Position numbers and translations under genes: made by a program. Below, in pieces: positions 46,766 to 57,650 of a stretch of DNA of 64,000 nt (the first letter of the stretch is position 1; the number at the start of each line of letters is the position of its first letter). Origin of the DNA: Ectobius pallidus (Eukaryota; Arthropoda; Insecta; Blattodea; Ectobiidae). Where the stretch lies: contig CAXKWD010000002.1 in assembly GCA_964059195.1 (NCBI GenBank), positions 54,214,923-54,278,922 on the forward strand, in the 5' to 3' direction. Below the pieces are notes generated by a model. It did no database searches and was not told where the DNA came from. It saw nothing but the letters and a program-made list of their open reading frames with translations.

Positions 46766-46940
46766 TAGAAGTTCAAATATTAAAATATGATTAATGAAAG
46801 AACATAAGAAATGAACAGTGATTAATTAGGCCTACATATTAAACATTTTACGGTGTTTTACTGGGCTTTCAAAAAAGTTAACAATGAAAATGAGGTAATT
46901 AATAATATAAATATGCCCTGGTTCTTTTCTTTCCTTGAAT

Positions 46941-47545
46941 TTATTTATGATTTTTTTTTCCTTCAGCCTTCTGAAGGGGCAAAAACGGCAAGGTTTGGGC
47001 CAAACTTTTCTCCAAATCATCCAACTTCCTTACAACTCTATGGATTTGTGGTTCATTGGATTCAATTGCAGTGATGAGATGTACAACTGGTGTAAGCAAA
47101 TCTATAACTTCTCCATTTTGACCCAAAACACCCCTTCATCAAGAAACAAAAAAGCTTCCCCATCTTGTCTTTCCAGGCAACTTCAGAGCAATTCGGCCCT
47201 TGAATCTTTTTCAGATGAGAATTCATCAAATATTGCTTGTAAAATGTGACTGTTTTTGGTTATCTTTACGATTCCAATTACTTCACCAAAGAAACTTTTA
47301 ACAGTTTGGCAGCCTAAAATGTCTGAACACAATAAATGAAGGAGGTGAGCAATACAACCTAATGGTGCAATGTGTGGATACTTTTCTTCACCAATGATAA
47401 AGCTGCTTTCATGCAGCATTATCAGCAATGACCACTAAAAAATTGTCAGGTCCATAATTCTCAATCACTGATCCAATGAGCTCTGCAAAATACTCGGCAT
47501 TGTGTCTTTCACTTTTGGTCATTTTAAAATCTACAAAAAAGGGTT
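46941..47545 (-). pseudogene. hAT transposase fragment
   Basis: From 47545 downward on the minus strand the reading gives KSERHNAEYFAELIGSVIE, then FLVVIADNAA with the catalytic-type Asp. After a stop it gives IAPLGCIAHLLHLLCSDIL (frame 47428-47183), then LLTPVVHLITAIESNEPQIH (frame 47126-46941). These match the DUF659-type hAT core in order. The N-terminal BED/zinc part is absent, cut off by the hairpin and nested repeat that start at 47546. The C-terminal dimerisation region is also incomplete. Confidence 0.8.
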
Positions 47546-47631
47546 CCTTATGTTACTCCAACCATCACACTGCAGATGAAAATTTTTTTGTTTCTTGAAG
47601 TCTGCAGTGTGATGGTTGGAGTAACATAAGG
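47546..47631. repeat. Perfect 31-bp hairpin with 24-base loop
   Basis: The arms 47546-47576 and 47601-47631 (CCTTATGTTACTCCAACCAT, then CACACTGCAGA, and its exact inverse) have no mismatch. The loop is T-rich. It lies exactly between the hAT coding fragment and the nested repeat. Confidence 0.92.
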
Positions 47632-48583
47632 ACATCCTGTTTTTAAGAACATTTTCATCGTCTGGAATTATGCCTAAGAGGGATGCATTACATTGTGGGA
47701 CGCCAAATTATTCCAAAACAAAATATGAGAAAGCAATTCTTAGTGGCATATTTTGTGAATTTTGACTGATGATCAAGATATTGATATCTTTCCATCGCTA
47801 AAATATATCATATTGGCAGCAGTGAAATTACAGCTCATATTATTCTTTGTTTGTATAAGTCGTGCAGGCACCTTGATCAGCACACCGGCGTAATCCAACG
47901 GGAAAGTACCATAAACAGAACATATGACACGCCGCCCTAAGTTGCCAAATACAGTTCCTGGAATTATAGCACAGCAGTGCCTAGTGTTATCAGTTGTAAT
48001 TTGAATCCGTGTTCTCTGTGTGTTTTGTGTGTCGTTCGTTGAATAAGAATTAACTAAATGAGCCTCCCGTTATTCCTAAATTTACTGGTAAGCCATTACA
48101 TAGTCAGAGTCTGGATTGCAAATGTTCATAATTTTGGGAAAAAGGTATTTTATGCGCGCTCCCAGTCCTATAATTGTGAAATATGATTTTTGGTGCAAAG
48201 GTCTTTTTTTTTTTTATGAAATATTATTTTGTTGTTTATAGTTGTGTTATATTATGTTAGGTGCAAGGGTCTTTTAATTATTCAGTGGAAGGGGGACCTG
48301 TGCACGCCATAAATTACCGCTTCACCATAATTTTTTCAAAACATATCCATGAGAAATTCTATGAGAAAGCTTTGAGTTATTTAGGGAAATTGTTTGACTT
48401 CACAGAAAACAATCTTTATGGCACACTGAAGAACTTGAATCTTAATATAGAATATAGAAAATTCTTTCTATTATTAATAAATTGTTCCATGTATAAATTT
48501 AGATATGAAGACCGGTGATCTGCTTATACGGTATTTGATAAGTGTCTTTCCTTAACCTTACCAAAAGGTGGCAACCCTAGCTG
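47632..48583. mobile_element. Nested copy of the GGGTTGCCACC-terminated element
   Basis: 47640-47850 aligns with 49930-50135 (for example CTAAGAGGGA.GCATTA and TCTTAGTGGCATATTTTGTG). The right end AAAAGGTGGCAACCCT at 48568-48583 matches the right end of the 49905-50406 copy. The left end is missing and replaced by the hairpin. The middle is longer than in the other copy. Confidence 0.7.
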
Positions 48584-49186
48584 GTGTATGAATTTCTGGA
48601 GCGGAGGGAAAATATTCTCCCCTCGTAAGTCATGAAAGAACTAAATTTCCCCCCAATACTACAGTAGGATTAGCCTAGGCCTAGACCATGGGACTGATTT
48701 GTGATTAAATACTACACCGTAAACTTCTATTTAAATTTGTGTTTGTTTAATATTAAACAATGATAACCTTGAAGGTGTAGGTTTTTGGCATTTTATTTTA
48801 AATACCAACACAATCTATTTACAAATATATTAAATTACCAATCTTTAATCCTGTTTGAATAAATGTGAGTGAGGTATCACTTTATGAAATGCAAGTATAT
48901 AAGAAAACCTAAGAGATTATAAAAGATTATTATTTTTTAAAAGAAGATGGACTCAAGGTACATTGCTTTTGAAAATAAGTGTAAAATTATATCATAGGAA
49001 AACTTCCCTATGAGAAATAGTTTAATTTTAAGGTACTTGAACCGTTAATAAGCATTAAAATGTTCAAAACTAAGGATTTTTTATAAATTCCCACTTTTTG
49101 GGAATATTTCCTGGCCAGGGAAATATTCCCATTTTATAAGTTCCTTCCCACTGGGAATATTTCCGGCCCACATCACTACCCATCCT

Positions 49187-49894
49187 AGATCTTCTTATGA
49201 TTATATGCTGATCTGTTGAGTTGGAGGTTGCAATTGAAACTTGGTTAAGAGCAGTACATTTTTGTGTGGTGAGTTACTTCAGACTTCATAAATAATATTA
49301 ATGTGATATAAATATTCCCTTTGCAGTTTTTCAATGAAGTTGGTGGTTTACAGGCAAATTAATTACTAAGGTTGTTTATTATATGTCTCTATGGTTACCA
49401 CCCATCCGGGATTTCTCTAAACAGTCTAGGAATACAGAAATTTGTCTGGAGCCAGGCATGATATGATATTGATTTCTTTTTTCCCATTAGATTTAAGAAT
49501 GATATTATTTACCTTGCTGTATACTTCACAATAATCATTATAATCAATAATCACCTTGTCTGGGGAAAACGTATTGGAATATAATTAATTTTATCTCAGA
49601 AACTAATACATTTAGGCCTATTGTTTCATGGTTTTTACATTCATTAAGAAAATCTCAAAAGTTTTGTTGATTCTCTATTGAATCTCAATATGAGCACCAT
49701 TTTTGGCATGGGTTGCATCCAGACAAAATTCTACCTTTTGCACATGCATGAGAGCATCTCTGGAGTCTCAAGTGCTATCGCTTCAATGATTTGGCATTGT
49801 AAATCTGCCGAGTCTGCCATAGGTGATACACTCAATCCTTGACAGATACACACCAAAAGAAATTTAGTGGGGTCAGATAGGTCCACCTTGACCA
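49187..49894. other. Intronic sequence, no gene seen
   Basis: Non-coding, AT-rich; nothing recognised. Confidence 0.4.
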
Positions 49895-49904
49895 ATCCAT
49901 GAGT

Positions 49905-50406
49905 AGCGTTGCCACCTGTCCCGAATTAGGCGGGACATCCCGCATTTTAAGAACATTTTAAGCGTCCCGAATTATGCCTAAGAGGGACGCATTATATTGC
50001 GGGATGCCAAATTATATGAGACAGCAAATTATTCTTAGTGGCATATTTTGTGCATTTTGACTCATGATCAAGATATCGATATTGTTCCATCGCTAAAATG
50101 TATCGTGTTGGCAGCAGTGAAATCACCATCAAAGACTTTGTGAAGGCACTTAATGTAGAATCTGATGTTAATTTGGATGAGTTATATGAGGAATTCTTCT
50201 TTAGTTCAGATATAATAAATGCTAATAAAGTGAACTATACAGAAGGAGAGACTAAGTATGAGTATGGAATGGAAGAAAATTATTCAGGAGATTGGATCTA
50301 TTGATAATACATTGTTCCATGTACAAATTTAGGTATGGAGGTCGGCGATCTGCATATATTATTCGATAAATGTCCCTCCTCAGCCTTACCAAAAGGTGGC
50401 AACCCT
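49905..50406. mobile_element. Element with GTTGCCACC inverted ends and 9-10-bp target duplication
   Basis: The ends are AGCGTTGCCACC and AGGGTTGCCACC (inverted). ATCCATGAGT (49895-49904) and ATCCATGAGC (50407-50416) match at nine of ten bases. A 9-10-bp duplication is typical of Mutator-like elements, though hAT or P types (8 bp) are not excluded. A short plus-strand open frame at 50098-50304 (acidic, 68 codons) has no recognised domain. Confidence 0.8.
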
Positions 50407-50416
50407 ATCCATGAGC

Positions 50417-53400
50417 TAGGAAACCTTTCATCAAGAGAGGTTAAACTGAAGTAGGGCATCATTGTGCCATTTTTCTTTGGTGAGCCTCCAGTTAATGCTA
50501 CCACCTATCTGGCCATGCTGAAGCAGTGTGCCTTTTTGCAGTTACCACCAGAAACCATTTCCAACAGGATGGAGCACTTCCTTATTACTCCAACATTGTT
50601 ATGCACCTCTCTTGGCGAAAGATTTCCTGGCTAATAGGCTAAGTTTGTAATTGTTCAGTATAAGCTTTCTTTTCCTGCGAGTAATGCATTTACAGAACAA
50701 GTGTTTTTGATGTGAGTAATGTTTAGACTGATAAATAATTAATCGTAATAGGCTTGATGTAGATGTGGTTAATGCAGAAATTCAAGGTAAAGTCAACTTA
50801 ATGTAATGTTATGAATTTTATGTCTATCTACTGTAAACTGATGCTTATTAAAGCTACAAAATCAAACCTTTTATGATGAAAGAGACAGTTGATTTTACTT
50901 AAATGTAAGCAGTATTGTGAAAGAAATGTAATCAGTTGGTGTCCATTCAATTTAAAACTTTGCGGATAAATTGATTTTTGTTTGGAAACTTAAGCCTAAG
51001 TAGTGTAAAAAAATATTATTAAATCATTGTTCTGGCAGAAGTCACTAACTCCAAAAATGGCCATTTTGAGTTATATATAATAGGCTACTATAGGCATATT
51101 GATGAAAGAATGCTTTATAGGCAGGCACAACTCACTAAACAATATCCCGCGATCAGTTTCCAAGTAACTGTTATATATACATATATATATATAATTGTTC
51201 TTTCAAACAGCTGTATCTCAAGATATTAAACTGCCAAAACAATGACATTATTTCTTTGATTCACCCTCCGGCCATCCCCTCTCGACCAAAAAAAAGTGCC
51301 TGGTGTTGTTAAAATTAAAAGGTGGTAACCCTGTGTGGACCATAAATTCAACAGGATTTGGCAACATCTAGGCAAGAGTCTTCCCTTTGTGTGTGTTTTT
51401 ATGAGTGTTAGACAAAGACATTGCTACCGCAAGAATGAACTGGCAGTGTACTGTTCAAATTCTACAGGACTAATAGTCTAATTATCTCTTAAACCAGAAC
51501 GTAAAATGCAATACTGAAAGCAGTAGCCAAACCAAGAATTTAGTCGCCAATATGATTAAATTACAGCCTTTTGGGAATTATTAAGAACAACCCCCACCCT
51601 ATTTTTTCTTTGTATATAAAATATTAAAATATATATCCCTTTTAAATATGTAATTACATAAATAAACAACACATTCACTTCTTCTAACTGAACTAACTAT
51701 ATACCCCTATTTAAAAAGACCTCATACTAATATGTATGTTTTGCTAGGTACTAGCTAATTTGTGACAAATCATTAAAATATTTTGGAGGTATGTCAATTA
51801 ATATTTAAAAATAACTATTTAAGTAGGTTTTATGTTTATTAATGTTATCTAGTGCCGCCTTCGAACCTACACACTTAATACCCCTTCCACTCGGTACGGT
51901 ATGTTCTTAGTTTATAACATAGTATCATACAGAACATTACGTCATATTACTGTCAATGCAACATCCTATTTATGCTTAAATTTTGTCTAGTAGCTCACAA
52001 TTGTGAGACATTGATGGTTTTATCCTTGAATAATTGACTCCCATAGAGCAACTAACTCATTTAAGAACATCCAATGCTTGCATACCGTAAATGAGTTCGC
52101 TCATTTTAAAACTCATACTCACAATTTTTAGTTCTTTTCAAAGAAAAAGACAATTTTATGGATACTTTTTTTAATAAAGTAAACTCCCGATTATCTGCGT
52201 TAATTGGGACTGTGACGTGCACAAATAATAAAAAAAGACATAAACCAATTTTAATTTCCTGCACTTAATTTCGAATATCCCTCATTTTGTGGCCAATTTG
52301 CACATATATGATGAAATTAAGTGTGGGAAATTCAAAATCTGATGAAATAAAGTGAGAGTAATTCAAAATAAAGTGTGGGAAATTCAAATTTTCACACGCG
52401 GATAATCCGAAAACCAGATAATCCACCCATAGATAAATAGGAGTTTGCTGTATACCAAAGGGCAAAATACCATTCATCTTCCAGTCATGCCAACCACCGC
52501 TTATTATACCTGGACCCCTCCCACCGCAATTCCACAGGCATCCAGAGCCTCTTAAACCCTGGAATATTCCGGGAACATTACGTCAACTGGCCAGGAAGAC
52601 ACAGTGCTAAGGTTGGGGAAAACTTTCTGTGAACTGTATTATATGGTTAGGACACTGCAATGCACATTATAAGCGAGGGATATGCAAAAAAAGAAATTTG
52701 TAATTTTTATGAATATATATAGGCATTTGAAAATCATTGTTTTTGTTAAAAATAACTTTTTTACGTGTTTCAATCAGATATGCAAAGTGATGTACGTTAT
52801 AAAAAGTAACAACATTCCCATTAGAAAATATTAGTATTTATGGGTGAGCCAGGTGTAGGAAAAAAAATAGCATGCCAATTGCAATGGGTTAAAATGCTTG
52901 GCTGGGAGATTTAAAAGGCTAACAGTTACCTGGTACTGAATGTGTTAATAAGAAATAAAGAGCTGGACATTTATTTTTTCTTCTTTTAAAGTATTTAGAG
53001 GAAACACCCTCTTCGTCTTCCAGCTTTTACAAGATTTTTATTTTCTTATTGCTATGCACGACAAATAGGAAATGACTGTTTCCTCTCATTATATTGATTA
53101 TTAGAAATCAATTGAGTGTAGCAGGAAGGAGCATGACATCTGGGTTGCCCCTGCTTTCTCAGTCAGCATCTGATAAAATCCAGCACATCTGATTTTAATT
53201 TTATGGCAAGATATTTCATTAGGACTGAGATTGTCAGTCAAATGAAATGTGGGCTGTTCTCTAAGTAATTTAGATTCAAAGGTTTTTTTTTTTTTTCTGA
53301 AGCATCTTCTTTTCATCTTTTTCCTCTTTTTTGCAATTTGAACTCACTTCCCCATCCCCCAATCCTTCTCCTTACAGTTTCTTATACTTATTCTTCTTAT

Positions 53401-54739
53401 TCCTACTTCACAGTTTTATACAGACCTCAGATTTTTTAACTGAATAAGATAGTAATCTGAAAATATGGAATGTCTGTGTGCAAGGGACCACTTGATTTAA
53501 TGTGTTCAATACTGAAGTTCAAGGGGACAACCTAAAAGCACTATTTTTACAGAACAAGTAAAAATAAATCAATGGAGAAATTTTCAAATTGAGGGGAAAT
53601 GTAATATGATTCTTACTACAAGTGGATTAGTTCATTTTGCATATTTATTACAAATTATTAGAGGGTTTTTTTCTCCCTTCACCTAATTTAACTTGGTTAT
53701 CATTTTTACAATAAACAGAAAAAACTTGGGTGAAGGTTTTGGTGTGGATAACCATTTTGACCCTAAAAGTTGTTATAGCCCCTTCTTACAAAATATAAAA
53801 ATTCAGGACTCAGAAAGGGTGTATAAAAACTCGCTAAACTCTAGAATTCCATGATCACTGTCTCAGCAGGCTACACCATTTGGGATAAAGTGTACAATGT
53901 TGCCAATATCAGAAATATGACTACATAGAATCACTGAATCTAAAATACTTTTCAGACCCACTGACTACATGCTGTTTGAACCTAGCAGATGGTCGAGTAG
54001 TCTATAGACTATAAACAAAACGCCTGGTGTGTTATTTTGTATGGGATAATACAAGGGTAAATACTGGATGTCCAATAAAATCAATATTAGTAAGAGTTAT
54101 ATTAGGAAATTATTACAAAGGCATCTGACTTCTTAGTGTAACACAGTTTTATGAAACGTATGAAAGGGTAACAAACCTGCTGCATTAAGTAGTGGCAGCT
54201 AGATTCTAGGTCATCGACATGTAATACCAGTGGTAGGTTAGGAGCAGTTATATTAGTTTAGCTGCAGCATAATTAATAGCACGTGTTTTGTCATAAGCCA
54301 TATTGAATCTTCTCCTATACTGGGAATTTTATGTGACTGTCACAGTCGTTCCTCTCTTGTTTTCCATGGCCCAGAACGACTGGTAGTCATGGAGCATACC
54401 CCACTGTTCACTGACTGTGGCATTGTAAAGCTTTTCCCATAAACTATATCACATATAGTGGTATATTCTTTGTTTGTTTAACTTCCTCATTTTCTTGTCC
54501 TTTGTATTCAAATAGCAAAAGTATTCTTTGCTTAAATGTCCTTTAAATACTCTACTTCAGAATATTTTTGGCACTTTTTGACACTTCTAGACAGATCCTT
54601 GGTTCTGGCATACAAAACAAATAAGAATTAACAATTAGCAATAAAAGAAATTAGAGAAATTTTCACGAATATGCTACATTTAATGTTTCAGTATAACAAT
54701 TAAAGCAGTAACTACAGTTTTATGAAAAACAAGCCTGCT
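50417..54739. other. Intronic sequence, no gene seen
   Basis: A (TA)n/ACATATAT run lies near 51175-51195. AAAAGGTGGTAACCCT at about 51320-51336 is another terminus of the GGGTTGCCACC family. The rest is AT-rich sequence without recognised motifs. Confidence 0.45.
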
Positions 54740-55499
54740 ATGTCCTGTCAAGGAATATAGATATGACATTAACACTAATCACATTGAGAAACCGAGAATT
54801 CGACCTGTGGTGCCAGCTCCTTCAGAAAGGGAAGGGCATGATCTTGTTTAGAGAGTATACTCCAACTAACAGATGGATTTACCACCACGAAGGCTTAACT
54901 TGTTCGGAGTGGAGAGATGCAATTAAGATGGTTGGCAATGTAACAGCAGTGTGTGCCATTCTGGTAGGAGCCTAGGTAATAACCGTTGTCGACACTGTCT
55001 CAACTAGATCGGGATATTAGCTCATGTTCTTGGTTCTTGTCATCATGGTAATGCACTTCGCAATGCGAGACACCACTCCATTAGGACTGCCATTGCAAAC
55101 GGTCTCCGGCAAGTTGGCTATGTAGTGCATGAAGAAGTTCATGGTTTAACAGAGAAAGGAAGTGTTCGACATATTGACATTATTGCCTAAAAAGATAACT
55201 GTGCTGCTGCTTACATCCTCGACCCAACCGTAAGAATGGAATCTCATTTAAATCAGCCTCAGAAGGTTCATGAAGAAAAACAAGCCATATATCAGCCTAC
55301 AACACCTTATTATATGGCCAGATGTAAACTTAAAAAAATAGAAGTCATCGGTCTTCTGATTGGAGCACAGGGCAGCATTCCATCTTTATTCGGGAATGTG
55401 TGCAAGAGACTTGGGATTCCTAATTCCACCATTCTACAAGTTTCGAAACTGACACTGAATGGATCTGTCTCATTATTGTGCCATCACTTGTATAATTGA
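54740..55499 (+). pseudogene. LINE C-terminal zinc finger and restriction-like endonuclease region
   Basis: The frame 54763-54975 (LWCQLLQKGKGMILF, NRWIYHHEGLTCSEWRDAIKM) leads after a shift to CRHC..., LAHVLGSC and RHHSIRTAIA, a CX2C...HX4C finger of the kind that follows reverse transcriptase in R2-group LINEs. Then come VVHEEVHGLTEKGSVRHIDI, YILDPTVRMES, EEKQAIYQ and EVIGLLIGAQGSIPSLF, ending LLCHHLYN. The R.DI...DPTVR.E arrangement fits the PD-(D/E)XK nuclease of that group. There is one stop near 55188 and one shift. It is the better of two copies (the other is at 14145). Confidence 0.78.
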
Positions 55500-55620
55500 T
55501 TTTGTGAAGGTTATGCATTATCTACTTCTATTGTGATGATACAATTCTTGAATTTGTAATATCTGGTAGCTTATAAGTTTAAGTTGAATTTTTCTCAAAC
55601 TGTAGTTAATAAAACTTCTT
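54740..55620 (+). mobile_element. LINE 3' end, R2-like (copy 2)
   Basis: A 5'-truncated LINE whose coding part is described separately. After the stop at 55497 comes a 3' region with AATAAAA near 55608. No target duplication was found. Confidence 0.7.
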
Positions 55621-56548
55621 TGTTAATAGAAGCATAGTAAGCTTTGTCGTTTAGGCAATCTTGTAATCAAGAAAGCACTTTACTCAGAAACTTAATTTTG
55701 GCACATTTGTGGCATAAGAGAGATGTTGCATATATTAATATTCCTGTTAAATCAATTTTCATTTGTTCCAAGTCATGTGTCTGAGTTGTGAAATGGTGAG
55801 TTTGAATTAGAAGTGAACCAGTTTATGTAAATGCTGTGATAATGTGGACAAGGCCACTGAACTTGTAATTACCCAGTCTTTATTGGGTTAGCTTCGCTAG
55901 TGATAAACCTACTGGAAACAAATAATGCTTGCTGTTTCATTCAGAGTAATTACCAGTGCCAGGATTTCCATGTACCATAGGGTCATAAAATGTGCATGTA
56001 AAAAAAGGATTAAGGACATCTCTTCTGCACTGTAACACCCATACCTATCATATTACCCCTTACGTATAGGGTGAGGTGATAGAAATTTTTTAAACGTGCA
56101 AACTCATCAAGACCAACCACAAATTCCCCTCCAAATCTTGCACTGGTTCATATTGCTTTATTTATTTATTTATTTACTGTCACTCAAGTTTGTAGGCCCC
56201 AGACAACTTGTCTGCCCATGAAACTGTGTCAACCGTATTATCAAATATCTGGCAATGGACCCCATACTAAGAGCTAAAACATTCTGTGAGTGATTGTGTT
56301 AAGCCAGCCATTATTTATACAATCTCAGGATTTTAAGTCTTGCATGTGTACAACTCATGCAACTAACACAACTGAATATACACTCCCTGCAATGTAGCCT
56401 CTTATTCTTATTAGAATGTGAAGTGAGAAACTTGTATCACTCACTGTTATTGCTTGCTTGTATTGAATTATGTGAGTATATTACATAAGATATTTTCTTC
56501 TGAGAGCAAGTCAGTTTGTTAATAAAGATTATCGTACCTGTTTTGCAG
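55621..56548. other. Intron 1 end, no gene seen
   Basis: A (TTTA)n run lies near 56160. It ends with the pyrimidine-containing acceptor of exon 2. Confidence 0.4.
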
Positions 56549-56643
56549 AACATGTCACCAGAGAAGACTTGATAATGATGTACAAAGCTTCTTGCGTCAA
56601 ACATGGCACTGCCCCCTTGCCACAAGTTGTAGACCAGTTAAAG
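56549..56643 (+). CDS. PPP1R37: PPP1R37-like protein, coding exon 2
   Basis: The exon is bounded by TTTTGCAG and GTAAGG. It is read in the phase left by exon 1 and encodes EHVTREDLIMMYKASCVKHG followed by TAPLPQVVDQLK. In PPP1R37 the PW motif of the RVxF region is followed by a short V[ST]..[DE]....Y..[AS]C helix and a Q[LI] segment leading to the leucine-rich repeats. The match in order and spacing is the main reason for the gene assignment. It ends in phase 0. The next exon was not found before 64000, so intron 2 is longer than about 7.3 kb. Confidence 0.75.
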
Positions 56644-57473
56644 GTAAGGTAGTCATACAAATATTTCCCTATATTTCTTTATGAATGGACTTGAAATCTC
56701 ACTGTCTTCTTGAGCTAGACATAATAGTAGATAATATTATTTTATGAGATTTTTGTGGAGTTATTTGCAAGCCGATTAGTTATTCCCAATTTCATTCCTT
56801 AATAGGTTTTATAATTTTTCTTGTGGGGTTGTGGGTTCGGTGGTCGGTGGTTGAGTGTCAGTTTTAGGGTCCATTGGATGTCCCTCAGGCTGTATGAATT
56901 CAGGCGGAAGGTGGTTTTCAGGTGACTAATTTCCGTTGGCAAGATGATGGAATCGGAAACTGCTCTGGAAGTAGTGGAGGTAGCTAAAAACTGTTGTGGT
57001 GATAGGCTGCTCAATTCCCAATTGAAATCCCGTGGAAGTCCAGTGGCTTCATGTTTGGTTTGCACTGTAGATTTGACTTTCATGCAGATATTATTAAGTG
57101 CCAGTATGGTACTTTATTAGATTGTATGGGAGATGGGAAAATATCTATCCGTCTTGTGTATCTGTATGCACAATAACTCAAATATGCTTTATCGGATTTT
57201 CATGAGACTTGGTATATACATTTATAACAACTGTGGGAAGAAGCCTATTGATTTTGGACCGAATTGGTTGACCGTACCGAAGTAACAACCAATTAATGGT
57301 CACATGCTTTTTAATGGCAAATCATCACTATACACAACAAAGCCGCGTTGCTAGCCAACCACGGCCTCCTAAGTCAGTTAAGACGTCATATACACATCAT
57401 TCATAGGTGTGATTCATAGTAAGCCGAATGCAAGAAGCCATTACATGCTAGATGAAAATTGTCTTTTTATACA
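56644..57473. other. Start of intron 2; repeat-like segment
   Basis: 57120-57300 resembles Helitron-type 5' text in style (AACTCAAATATGCTTTATCG, ATGAGACTTGGTATATAC). No boundaries were found. The open frame on the minus strand at 56799-57083 has no recognisable motif. Confidence 0.35.
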
Positions 57474-57642
57474 GAAATAGAGAAACTGCCTGTTAAGTGT
57501 TGTGTTCCTGGCTGTACTATAGCATTAATAATGCCAAAGGAGAGTCTGTCCAAGTGTTTAAATTTCCCAAAAATGAATCCAGACGGTTTAAATGGATATC
57601 TACAATTCACAGAGAAAATGTTATACCTTCAGATAACTTATG
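57474..57642 (+). pseudogene. THAP-like zinc-finger exon or remnant
   Basis: An open segment is bounded by a TTTTTATACAG acceptor and a GTAAGTAAAC donor. It reads VKCCVPGCTIAL, then FPKMNPDGLNGYLQFTEKM. C-X4-C near the start, FP and a later hydrophobic-aromatic pattern match the THAP DNA-binding finger (C2CH). The His expected just before FP is Asn, and the Trp is Tyr. It may be a decayed P-element or THAP-transposon exon, or a divergent host exon. Confidence 0.45.
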
Positions 57643-57650
57643 GTAAGTAA

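Larger units (their letters stand above)
46431..49178 (-). mobile_element. hAT transposon, 2,748 bp, degraded, with nested repeat
   Basis: An 8-bp duplication CCCATCCT lies at 46423-46430 and 49179-49186. The inverted ends begin TAGTGATGT and carry several GGGAATATTTCC-type sub-terminal motifs. The interior holds a minus-strand hAT transposase fragment, a tandem duplication, a perfect hairpin and a second element inserted in the coding region. Confidence 0.9.
25398..56548 (+). other. PPP1R37: Intron 1 of the PPP1R37-like gene (31,151 bp)
   Basis: It runs from the GTAAGC donor to a TTTTGCAG acceptor. Phase 1 is preserved: the last base of exon 1 plus AA gives Glu. The intron is packed with mobile elements on both strands, listed separately. 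Confidence 0.7.
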
